Shown here in pieces: positions 24,640-36,300 of a DNA stretch of 64,000 bases (position 1 is its first letter; every line of letters starts with the position of its first letter). The stretch is from assembly GCA_012861695.1 (NCBI GenBank), contig JAAOOA010000534.1:196001-260000 (forward strand). Reading direction: 5' to 3'. Below the pieces are notes generated by a model, which worked only from the letters and a program-made list of their open reading frames with translations, ran no database searches and had not been told where the DNA came from. Made by a program: the position numbers and the translations under genes. Origin of the DNA: Trematomus loennbergii (taxonomy: Eukaryota; Chordata; Actinopteri; Perciformes; Nototheniidae).

Positions 24640-24910
24640 CTGTCTATGTGCAGATTGGAGCAGCAGGGTATGGGTTGAATTCTGATTATGGATCTAAATC
24701 AGCACAATTAAATGACATGGGGAAAATTATCCGAGCAATTATTATAAATTAGGTGCTATTTAAAATCTGCTGAAGATAGATAACGAGTCCGCGGAGACCT
24801 TTCACCGATTAGACGGCCACTTAAATTACAATTCTAGCCAATTAAGACACGTTGTTTGTTTTCTGTCGCATTAATTAAAACGTTACGAAGAAAAACATTT
24901 TAATGTACTG
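24640..24910. other. Possible conserved noncoding segment
   Basis: ATTA/TAAT-rich unique sequence (GCAATTATTATAAATTAGGT, CCAATTAAGACACG, GCATTAATTAAAACG) resembling developmental enhancers. Conservation is a guess. Confidence 0.2.
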
Positions 24911-25019
24911 ATTAAAATATAGAAGCATTACACTGCCAAACGTATTTTGTTGTTATCTTCAACATATTCGTAAAGGATAGGAAAAAAATGGATTAGATCT
25001 TATCTTCTTCCTCCCTACG

Positions 25020-25194
25020 AACCAATCAGAGGTCATTATTCTGATTCTGTGTTTGATCGAACTGTCTGCTTTTCTTTCAGACCAATCGCTGACGAGGGCG
25101 GGGCGACGGCTCTTAAAAACACATTTTCTTTGATACCTTTTCACCATTTCCACCGACTCCAGATCACTGAACACAGAGGGACTCAACAACACAT
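25020..25194 (+). promoter_or_regulatory. Candidate promoter and untranslated first exon of CD4-1
   Basis: Two CCAAT boxes (25022-25026 and 25082-25086) are followed by a GC box GGGCGGGGCG (25096-25105) and a TATA-like CTTAAAAAC about 10 bp later. The downstream GC-richer stretch ends at a donor, CACAT|GTACGT at 25195. This could be the noncoding exon spliced to the acceptor at 30300, giving a 5-kb first intron. Mammalian CD4 also has a noncoding first exon. No transcript evidence is available from sequence alone. Confidence 0.3.
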
Positions 25195-25199
25195 GTACG

Positions 25200-27590
25200 T
25201 ATGCTGTAGTCTGTTTGAATTATTAATGCATATACTTTATAAAATATACATATATAACAAATGTCAGTATTCATGTTGTTCTGTTACCTAATATTCATTT
25301 TGAATGATATGACTTGATTTGGCTTATCGAGGCCGAAAGGTCAAACTTAATTTGTTTACTTTATTTCATATTCACAGCGTCAATGTGTTGTACTTAAACG
25401 CACGGTTACATAATTTAATACAGTTTAGACGTATTAAAATAAAACTGAAAGAAGTTTTGAATGATTTGAAATGAGAACTTTTCACAACAAACGTCATAAA
25501 AATGAAGAAAAACAATATTTTAATAATTTACATCTTATGTCATTTTAGACGTTTTTAATTATTAAGTATTTCCTTTTTCTTGCCTTCTGTTTGAAGTATG
25601 AAAGCATCGGCAGAAACAAATTCACTACCGCGATACACACAGTTTACACACTTCAAAGGTACAAAATAGTGCAGTTATTTCATTTAAATTGAATATCACA
25701 ATCTCACCTCAATGTATTTCCATAAAATACAATTTCGTCTACGGCTGATTTTTAGTCAAACAGCTATGTATTCTGCTACGTCTACCCTTAGCGGCACAAA
25801 CAAATAACCATGTCAAATCTATTTAGGAGTACAATTAAATAAAATGTAATTCAGTTCAGATGCAGCGCACAAATTGGTCTATAAATTATACTTTAATCTT
25901 GCCTTTAGTTATTTCTCTTGTCTTTCTCTGCTCCCTCCTTCAACACCCTAGTATTTGACCCTCCCTCTTCCTCCTCCTCCTCCTCCTCCTCTTCCTCAGC
26001 TCGTTGTTGAATCTCCTCCTGACTGCAGACATGTTTGGTTGTGTTTCTGGGTTTCAGCTCCACTGTAACTGTGTCTGTGTATCATCGATATCTCCCTCTG
26101 TGTCTCTGACTTACTTTCCCACCACCTCTGATCTCACTTATTATAAATAATGCAAAACAATGATTTATTTTCTGAAGAACTCTCACACATCTCTCTCTCT
26201 CTCTCTCTTCACATGTTGTGAAACAGATGCATTGGAAACACTCTTCAATACATTTCTCCTTCTCACCTCAGGATTTATCTTTAGGCCCGAGGCGTTTGAT
26301 CGTAACATTTTAAACCGAAATAACAGTGTGTTTTTCAATGTGTTGGGATTAGTTTTGGTAAATTTACAACAAACAAATAGGACTTTGTGACTTTATTAAA
26401 TCTGAAATATTCAGCCGGACACTTTAGTGTTGAGCGCTGTAACTCATTTTCACAGGAACGTGCGGATAGTTTGTGACGAATGGAGAAAAACAAACTGAGA
26501 TTTTGAACGTTTTTGGGACATTTGAAGCTTTTATCAGCGAGGTGACGATAGAGAGATGAGGCATGATAGGAAACAAGAAGGGTCCTTAACTGCAGTGGTA
26601 CCAAACATGGGGTCAGGGGACCTAGTTGGGGTCACAAAAGCCTACTTGATAGGGGTGGAAGAAAGCTTTTTTTTAAAAATACATTTGAGCTCTATCTCAC
26701 AGTTTTTGTGAAGAAAGGTGAAATGAAATAGTTTTCTTTAAGAGTTTGGATTATTATATTATTGCAAGATGCAAATAATTTTTTTATCTCACAGGATGAA
26801 GCCCTGGTTAACCAGACGTAAGCTGCAACGCTGTTTCAATAGTTTAAGAGGTAACAAATGTTTATATAAGCCTTAGAAGTTAAATAAATTTCCAATAAAA
26901 GCTCAAATTTAATTAAATTAAAATATGAATATAAACCTAAGAAGTTAAATATAAGAACTCCATTAAAAGATCAAATAAAGTATAATAGAAATATGAATAT
27001 AATAAATATAAGAAGGTAAATAAACAGAGGTTATATTAAGTATAGTTTCAGTACTGCTTTAGTATTAACAAAATAATAACAATGCAATACATAACCCCAG
27101 ATCTGTTCTGTTAGGAGTCATTTAAGATTAAAGCTGCATCAAAAGTTCTTTGTGTGCACACTGTACTGTACACACTACAGAGAAAGAAAAAAGTGAGGGA
27201 GATAAGGGGGAGAGAAGAGAGAAACATCTACCTGTAAACCACAGTTTTCTGCCGGAGCTGTGGTCTCTCTTCTCTCTGTCTTCGAGCGACGAGAGATCCG
27301 TCTTTCGTGGAACAGGAGAGGAAGAGAGAGGGTGGGGGAGGCAGAGGGGGAGGATCGGGATAACAATCTCCACTCAAATCAAGGCCTCCGCGTCTCCTCT
27401 CATCTAAAAACCCACCACAGGCCGCCCACTCTCGACTCCTATCTCCTCAAATCTCTCCAAATCTGAGACCACCACAAACCCCTCGCTGCTTCCTGCTCTC
27501 TCTGCAGCACGGATGTGTTTTTTCTTGTGTAAATTGTGTATCTTTTTTTATTATAATAGTTTTTTAATTTTTAATAGTTTTTTTGTATGC
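25200..27590. other. AT-rich spacer
   Basis: Includes a CTC microsatellite (25971-25997) and purine-rich sequence at 27180-27360. No exon recognised. If the 25.1-kb block is CD4-1 exon 1, this is its first intron. Confidence 0.35.
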
Positions 27591-27596
27591 ATGCTA

Positions 27597-28390
27597 CAGT
27601 ACTTAGGCAAGGCAAGTTTATTTCAACAGTCTCACAAAAAAACGTGTAATAGCTACGTTGGTCGACAGGGCAAAACGTATATATTCACAAATAACCCTCT
27701 CAAGACGTGACACAATATTTGTAAAAAAAAACATGGAGCTCAAATAATCTTCGTAATATCTATCAAACTATAGATCCTACACATCCACTGGACGTAGATT
27801 TTAAAAGTACAATATATACTTCTCGCTAGAAATGTAATCAAAAAGCATTTTAACGGCCAAACTGTCCTACAATTTAGGATTTTCCACTCAAAATAAATCG
27901 GGTGTCCGCCATGTTTTTTTTTCCTACTGGGAAAGTTTGCGATCACGTGACATGGACTCTGGTCATAAGAAATAAATAGGAACAAATATTGTATCTGTCA
28001 CATCTTGAGAGGGTTATTTGTGAATATACTACGTTTTGCCCTGTCTACCAACGTCGCTATTTCACGTTTTTTTGTGAGCCTTTCAACACAAGGCAATTCA
28101 AAGTGCTTTACAAAAATGAAAGACAGTAAGAAAATGGCATTTAAAATCAGTCATTACAAAGCAAAGATAATAAAATAAACATTAAAAGAAAACATACATG
28201 AATGAAAGGTTACAGTGCAGTTTAAGATATGAATAGTTCAATTAGAAGCAGCGGCAAAAAGAAAGTCTTCAGCCTGGATTTAAAAGTAGTCAGAGTTGCA
28301 GCGGACCGGCATGTTTCTGGGATCCAGATATTTGGAGCATAATAACTGAACGATGCTCCTCCATTTTGTATTCTGATTCTGGTGACATTA
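27597..28390 (-). mobile_element. L2-like LINE 3' end split by a 452-bp MITE
   Basis: GGCAAGGCAAGTTTATTT at 27608 and TTTCAACACAAGGCAATTCA at 28081 are parts of the same LINE tail found intact at 42035. The intervening sequence is a separate transposon. Confidence 0.75.
27629..28080. mobile_element. 452-bp MITE with roughly 90-bp inverted ends
   Basis: CTCACAAAAAAACGTG to CAAATAACCCTCTCAAGA on the left is mirrored by TCTTGAGAGGGTTATTTG to CACGTTTTTTTGTGAG on the right. TTTCAACA occurs at both borders (27621, 28081), an 8-bp duplication. Confidence 0.8.
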
Positions 28391-28436
28391 AGCTGTCTTT
28401 GGTTCTTTTCTGCTGTAACAATGCAAATGTCCCCTC

Positions 28437-28510
28437 TGTGGGACTACATTACATGTTACTTGTTAGACGCTTTTATCCAAAGCGACTAACAACATACTCA
28501 ATACTGTGGG
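28437..28510 (-). mobile_element. SINE 3' fragment
   Basis: ACTTGTTAGACGCTTTTATC and CAAAGCGACTAACAACATAC match the tail of the SINEs at 51585 and 63709. Confidence 0.5.
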
Positions 28511-28690
28511 CATATTGTATTTCAAGTATTTAATTCCCAAAAATCGATAACTTTGTTCAAACTTTTCTCTGATTTTTTAAACAGATTTATTTTCCTGTGC
28601 ATAAATTAAACCTGTTAAGTCTTTACGATCAGTTTCATTGAATAAATGTCCACAGTTATGATTTTATTGAACATTGGATTGTGTCTGGAG

Positions 28691-30093
28691 CAGTGGCGGT
28701 TCTAGAACATGTTACATGGGGTGGCAAAGGGGGGGCAAGAGGTCATGCAGGGTGGCATGGGAGGGCGGACCGTACGTGGTATTTTGTACTGTATACAACC
28801 TATTTATGTTAAATCATGCCCTAACACAAGTGTTCTTAATGCACAAGAGAAACAAGGTGTTCACTTAGACAAACAACTCAAATATAGTATAAAACAGCAG
28901 AACATACTCATGATACCCTAGAATTCTGTTTATTATAAGTACAGTAAAAGTACTTTGTTATAATTAAGTACACAAATGACATCACCCATCTCTTAAGAGA
29001 GCTAAAGGGGAGCTGTGCAGCAACACATTTCAATCAATATTTGTCAATACTAAGAGCCGCTATATTGTGCTGCTGTGATGGAATATGTAAGGAGAATAAG
29101 AACATACCATGTGGTCCAGCTGGAGTCTCATCTGTCTCCTGATCACTGCCTCTGTCCCTCTTTCTGACACTTCATCTTTATTCCTCACATACATTTCTTC
29201 TTCTTCACTAATATCTTCATCTCCTCCTCTTCCTCCTGCTCTGATCCTCCTGGTGTCTTCAGTGAACTCTCTTTTCCTTTTCCTCTTTCTGTTCGTCCTC
29301 ATCACTTCAGATATGTATTTTTGTTGTTGTTGAGTCACTCCAGCTACTCTGGCCTGCAACTGTCTACTTGTGAAAAGCACTGGTACAAATGCTTGTATAA
29401 CTTTACACGTTAGGGCCATGTAGCTGATAAGTAGCATATCATAAATATAACATCAGAAAGTATTTATCAAACGCACACAGGCAGCTGTGTTTAGACCCAG
29501 TTTGACGGTCAAGGATGTATCCTGGTTTAATTTAGCTGGCCTCATTTCTGTGATGTGTAATTTACGTGGATTTAATAGTACCGCATAGTTTAGTAAATAA
29601 AAGTGATCGATCTCCCAGCTAGCGCTGTCTGCGTAGTATTTTGTAACGTGACGCCCCAAACAGCGCCCGTCTGTTACACGCTATCGATTCAAACAGCAGC
29701 GTTTTAGTAATATTATGTTTCAAACTCTCGTCTTTAGTAAAAACAAAACTAGTGGAAGGGGAAACGGTCCAAGGGGAAGCTGATCCAACCTGCTGGGACA
29801 GCTCGCTCCCTCTCTGCAGCTGTGTGAGCCGCGGTCTGTGTGAACGCCGCTCCGCAGTTTAATGCAGGGCCGTAGCTACGTTTTTAACGGGCCTAAAATT
29901 ATGTTTAAAATTATTCACTTTTAATTAATGTACTGCTTGTTTTGTTGATTGAGAAGCTTGTGGACATAGTGTGGGTTTGTTGCTACAAGTACAGTTTTAG
30001 GGACATAAATGTTAGGGGGTCAGCTGGGGGGGAAAGGCTCTACAGTGGGGAGCAGCTGCCCCCCCCCTTGCCCCCCCCGTAGATCCGCCCCTG
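28691..30093. mobile_element. 1.4-kb hAT-like element upstream of CD4-1
   Basis: Exact 8-bp duplications GTCTGGAG at 28683-28690 and 30094-30101; ends CAGTGGCGGTTCTAGA and AGATCCGCCCCTG. A minus-strand 125-residue open frame (29060-29437) has Lys/Arg-rich and Glu-rich stretches but no transposase motif I can name. It ends 220 bp before the CD4-1 ATG. Confidence 0.85.
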
Positions 30094-30313
30094 GTCTGGA
30101 GTATTACACTTTGCACGAGTAACGTTTTTATTAATATTAAACGAGACAAAGCAGAGGTTATTACAGCTGTTTGGCTTTAAAGCTCCTGAAGAACCAGTTC
30201 AATCGATAGGGGGAAAACTTCTCAAATCAAAACTCCAATTTCTAACCTCAGATCACATAAATACAGTATTTAATATTGTTATATATGAACTGTTTTTCAG
30301 ACGTGTGACTGAC

Positions 30314-30371
30314 ATGAAGATCTTCATCCTCCTCATCCTCCTCCTCCTTGCTGTGCTCACCTCAACTACAG
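30314..30371 (+). CDS. cd4-1: CD4-1 signal peptide exon
   Basis: ATG at 30314 starts MKIFILLILLLLAVLTSTTG, a typical leucine-rich signal peptide. The donor GTAAGA is at 30372. The sequence TGTTTTTCAG just before 30301 looks like an acceptor, which would place the ATG 13 nt inside an exon and imply an upstream untranslated first exon. Confidence 0.85.
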
Positions 30372-33300
30372 GTAAGAATTAAATTAAATTAAATCCAGGG
30401 ATAATTATGTTTTCTTTGGGGACTGGTTGATGTTGAGCGGTGCTGCAATGGTAACACTTTATATTAAGGTACACATATTCACCATCAACTAGTTGTTCAT
30501 TAACATGCATATTAGCAGTATATTGGCTCTTTGTTAGTCATTATAAAACACTTATTAATGCCTTATTCTACATGACCATATTCTACAAGGACTAGGCCAT
30601 TAGTGTTTCCTCAATAACCCTCTAATTAGTGCTTATTTATTGCAAGTAAGGACGTTGTTGTACATGAGTTTTGGTCTTAATATGCTCAATATGGGCCTAA
30701 TAAGGCAGCAGTACCACAAGAATAGTAATTCTCCCATAATAACACCTAACAAATATGATCTATTCTTATGTAACAATACATGAAACTACAAGTTTTAATA
30801 GTGTCAAAATAACCCAAAATGAGGTATTTCTAACTCAGAATATGTTCCCTATTTTAAAGTGAAGTCTTGTTCATAACCAATGACTCTACTATGTTAATGA
30901 ACAACTATTGATGGTGAATATGTGTACCTTAATGTGGGGGAAACTTCTGTAGCAATTGGAGTCAGGACTCAGAGAGACACGAGGAGAGCTGGGGCTTTGA
31001 TGGCAAACACTCACGGTTTATTTGGAGCTTCGGCCGGAGAATTCACACGACATGTCACGGGCCACGAGTTGACCACAGGGTAGAGATGCCACAATCAATT
31101 CTGAAGACCCCTCCTGTAGCTCCAGGTTTTAACTAGTTCAGAGTGTAATGATCAACATTCTTCAATAGATAGACTTAACAGCTGAGGACACTGAATCTGT
31201 TGTCGCTTATGGCTCGGGGTCATCTACCCCCCGAGAAGGATGTGTTCCAGGTGTCCCACAACAATAACTATCTCTGACAGACAGTTGCCCGGTCACAAAC
31301 TGGTAACAACAACAATATGCTAGGGCAGCCCCTCCTTAAGGGAGATAACGGATGCTCAAGGCTGGTCAGCTGCGTCAGAGGGCGAAGGAGGACATGCAGG
31401 GAAATGATTCCCCAACACTTAATATAAAGTGTTACCGCTGGAATAAGTACATTAATTCCAGTAGTGTACTTAAATACAAAATGAAGACACTTGTTCTTTG
31501 AGTTTTTCCATTTTCTACCACTTTACTGTATACCTCTACTCCATCAGAGGGACATATTGTCCAAGACTATTGACACTTGTTAACAAAACCAACATCATGT
31601 GTTTATATGATATAAATATATATGAACCTTCAGGTGTTGCCCCCCATTTATCAATTGCAACATTTAAAAAAACTATTATGTGTCTTCATTATTTTAGTGA
31701 TTAACCTGATGTGTTCGTTTCTCCCCCCTTACCTTCAGATTAGACACAAAAACAAACAAATGTAAAACACAATATTTACGATTAATGAAAGTAGCAAATC
31801 TGTCAGATTTGACCCGAACACGACAGGAAGATTAATTTAATTAAATAATATTCAATAACAATATAAAATTGAGCCATTCTTATTCTCCTTATTCTGCATA
31901 AGGAGTGCTTTTTACTGATAATACTTCTGTTCTCCTAAGAAACATTAAAAACTCAGGACTATTCTTTGTAAAGAAGTACTTTTAGACTGTACTTTCTAAC
32001 ACAACTCTTTAACTTACTTAATTAAAGTATATTTCCCTGACTATACGTGTGTATTTTAACTTAAGAAACATTTAAAACTCATTTTTTTCCTTTGTAAAGA
32101 AGTACTTTTAGACTGTACTTTCTAAAAATGTTAACTCTTTAACTTACTTAAAGTACATTTTCCTGACATCTGTATTTTAACTCAAGAAACATTTGAAGTC
32201 CAGGACCTTTACTTGAAGTGATGTTTACGTAAAATGTTGAACTCTTTGATGGATTTTACTTACTTAAAGTCGATTTTCCTGATAACATGTGTGCATTAAC
32301 CGATGTTTCTCTGTCTCTCAGGGGCAGTGGAGGTGGTTTATGCTCAGATCGGGGGCACGGTGACCCTGAAGCCTCCAGCCAAGGATTTAAAGGACCTTTA
32401 ATGTACTGGAAGAAGGATAAATATAGCCCTAAGAACCTTGCCATGCTAAATCCAATGGGCAACAACAATTGGAAAATTCAAGGTGAACATAGCATTGAGA
32501 TGTTTGCGGATTATATTCACGTTTAACCATCAATCGATGTAACAAATTGAAACATTTCTGACAATAACAACCTTTTATTTCTTGCCTTGCAGATGAAGCC
32601 TGGAAAAACATCTCGTCGTGGTCTCCCCTGATCATCAAGAACATCCAGCAGGAACACTTCAGGAGTTTCTTCCTTAAAGTAATGTTATCTGGTGGCAACC
32701 CGGACTTCTATGAGTATGAAATACGCAAACTAACAGGTAGGAGAATATAATTTGATGATAAACACTAGAAGTCAAACTAAAAACGTCAAGAAAATTAAAT
32801 GTAAAATAATACAAAATATGTTTTGTGTATAAACATCATTTAACAGTATATTTAAACTATAATAATGTCCACTCTGTCTTCAGTGAGTGTGGACCCCTCC
32901 TCTCCTGTGTTGCCGGGGGAAAAGGTGACTCTGTCCTGCAGCGCTGATACCCCCTGGGTAAAAGGATTCAATGGATGAACCCCCGAGGAGAGACAAACCC
33001 CCAAAATCCACTCACCTTCAGCGCCTCGATGCGGGACAACGGGCCGTGGAGCTGCATGGTGACGGACGGTCAGAGCAAGAGCCAGGTCCACGTCTCTGTT
33101 ACAGTTCTGGGTGAGTTTCAGGGGATGCTGTCATTTATAATCATATATATTTATACTATGTCTTATACTCTGATTGCCTTTCACTCTGTTGAATTGTTCT
33201 TTTAGTCTTATATGTGTTTAACAGAGACATGTGTTTAGATTTGACGTAAAAGTTGGACTTGCAAATGGTTAAGGACTCGGGGGTTTTATGGTTTAATGGT

Positions 33301-36300
33301 GGGAATGTTTAGATAATGTCTAAGAGGATTTACTGGTAGGATTAGTAGACTGTTTTCTTTCTTGTATAAAGTGTGACTGTGAGCTGTGTTCAGGGTGCAG
33401 AACCTCTTCATCCTCTGAGGGTGAAGTTGCTCTGTTCCTGCATTTGAGATGGATTTAAATTGTAACTGACTTTCTTTATTACTTTATTCAACATAACAAA
33501 AGACAAACTTGTTTATCAATCATTTATCAGTAATGTAATTTGAATCTCCACCACAAGTAAACAAGTTTGTACTTACGAATGAACCACAATAACAAACATC
33601 TTGTGACATCTTTGTCTCATCCCTTTCTCCATGCTGAGATTTGTGGACACTTTTGCAGATTTCCTCACAAAGCTACCTGCAGAGCTCTCCTACTTTTAAA
33701 ATCTGATATTCTGAAACCTGAAAATGAACTCAATAGGGCCCCTTTAAATTCTGATATACTGCATACACTTGTTCTCACATTCATTTGTCATTACATTGCA
33801 TTACATTTAATTTAGTTGATTCTCTTATCCAAAACATCTTACAATAAGTGCAGTCAACATGAGAATCATGCAGGCACATTAGCTTCAATTTAGCCACATC
33901 CTTTTAGGTTCTCAAAACAGAAAACGGAAATGATTTTATTGTAAATTGTTTAGTTTTTGTTGGACAAAGTGCAGCAGTACTCTGATTGTAGTCTGATTGT
34001 AGATTGTAGATTGTAGTATTACTCAAGGTTTAAGGTGTCTATGAAAGCCAAGCCTTATAGGTTAGTGATACTTCAGAATAAGAAGGCTTAGGGTCACCCC
34101 AAACGTTTTAAGTTCAACAAACAGAAATGAGACATGTTTTATTTTGTTTAGTTTTTTAGATTATTTTGGCCGAGGTGCAGCAAGACTCTGATTGTATTTC
34201 CATTTGTATCCATTTTATATATATTGTATTTGTATCATTTTACAACCTATTTCCTCTCACTCTGTTATTGTATGCACCATTATCCACCAAAACTATTCCT
34301 TTTATGTGTAAACCAACTTGCCATTAATTAACCCTGATTCTGATCTTCAAAATAACCTCACCATTATTTCTCTTTCTTCAGACCTCTCCCCAGCTCTCTC
34401 CCCTCAGTATACGTCTACATCCAGTCGTCTCACAGTGCCCTGCTTCCTTCTTCCTCACATCTCCTGGGAACAAATCAAAGCTAAAGGCTTCAGGGAACTT
34501 CACTGGAGTTTCATCCCCACACCAGTCTCTGTTCCTCAGAGGCTTTTCTCCCTCTCTGCGGAGGGTCTACTCACCTGGAAGCCAGACCAAAACAAAGGAC
34601 TGCTGCAGCCCGGAACCAGCCTGAAGAAAGGAGATCTGTCTCTGAGAAGAAACCGAGGGATAGAGGAAGACGTAGGAGAATATATTTGTGCCCTGGGGTT
34701 TGAAAATGGAGTGACTCTGAAGAGGAGTGTGCACGTAAAGCTGCTGCAAAGTAAGTCTAAACAAATCACTCTGTGACCACATCCGTCAAATGAAATCCAG
34801 TGTCCCTTATTATCTTCTTGACGTCCAGTTTCTTTTCTGTCCTTCCTAATTGAAATTCATAACAAGATGTCCTTTAAACAACACGTGTTTTCTAATCTTA
34901 ATACATTTTGGGAGTGTTTTCATGTCCTTTCTTCTCTTAATTGTTTTATTATAATAACGTTTTAACCTAATTACTGTGGGTTTAACTGACAAGCTCAACA
35001 TTTTGGTTATTCAAAAACCAGTAGACAAACTCATAAAACATAGCGGTTAAATCAAACAACACATGTTTTCTAATCTTAATACATTTTGGGAGTGTTTTGT
35101 ATGTTCAATAATGAATTATGTACAGTTGTTCACAAGATTATAGTATTTTTTTTTTTCTGTGTCCCTGTTTATCTTCTTGACGTCCTTCTTTATTGAAATT
35201 CATAACAAGATGTCCTCTCTCCTCTGATGTGTTTTCATCTCTCTGCGGCAGAGTTCATTTGCAAGTGTCCCCGGTGTGGTCTAATTCAGTGACGAATACA
35301 CGCGTGTGGCTCCACTTGTTTTAAGGATAACAAGCTTTTCCTCCAGCAGAAGAGTGTGATCACAGGAGGGATGTTAATTGGACTGTTTTTAATTGAGCTT
35401 ATGGTGAATTTATCGTGTAAGATTTAGCATTTTTATCTGTGTTTTTTAACCAGGAAGATTGAAAAGACACATGTTTGTCAATCAGATTTATTCAAGAAAG
35501 GAGGGTTATCTTGCAAATCTCTTAATTGTTTTATTATAATAATGTTTTAACCTAATTACTGTGGGTTTAACTGTCAAGCTCAACATTTTTGGTTCTTCAA
35601 AAACCAGTAGACAAACTCATAAAACATAGCGGTTAAATCAAACAACAGTTTTGGGAGTGTTTAAATGTTCACTTGGTGAAACGGTACAGCCAAATAGAAG
35701 TCAAAATAATAATTATAGCAGTAGTATTAGTTTATTTGTCCGTGAGGGGAAAATGAGTTGCAGCACATCACAAGGCATTTAAAAAAGATAAAACATACGT
35801 CACTGACAACAACATAGACACAGATTAAAACATTAAAAAAAACAGATATCGGCAGACATGACAAGGGGCCCTCATTTGCGAGAAGGGGGGGGACGGGACG
35901 GGACAGTGGGTAAACAGTGCGTCCTAGCCATCATTGATTAAGGCGTTTGATGGCTTGTGGGACGAAAGACAGCCTACAGATCTGTTCTTTTTAAACAGAG
36001 GGCCACGATATCTCCGCCCGGATGGCAACAGTTCAAAATAAGAGGCGAGAGGGTGCCTCGGGTCACTCAACATATTGTGTGCCATTTTTAAAACTCTGTC
36101 CTTGTATAAGCTTTCTAGACTAGAACATGAGATTCCTGACAACTTGCTGGACAATGTTACGGCCCTCCTGACTGACTTTTTATACTGTTGTTCTCAAGAT
36201 TTATGGTGTCATTTTACATTTTTATCTGAAATATTATTTAACCAGAACCATGAAAATAAAACCTTTTAGATCCCTCTTGATTACAGTAGTTCGAGTTCTC

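Noticed and set aside
29060..29437. Host gene in the hAT element upstream of CD4-1
   Set aside because: The frame lies wholly between the element's ends and target duplications, so it is transposon sequence.
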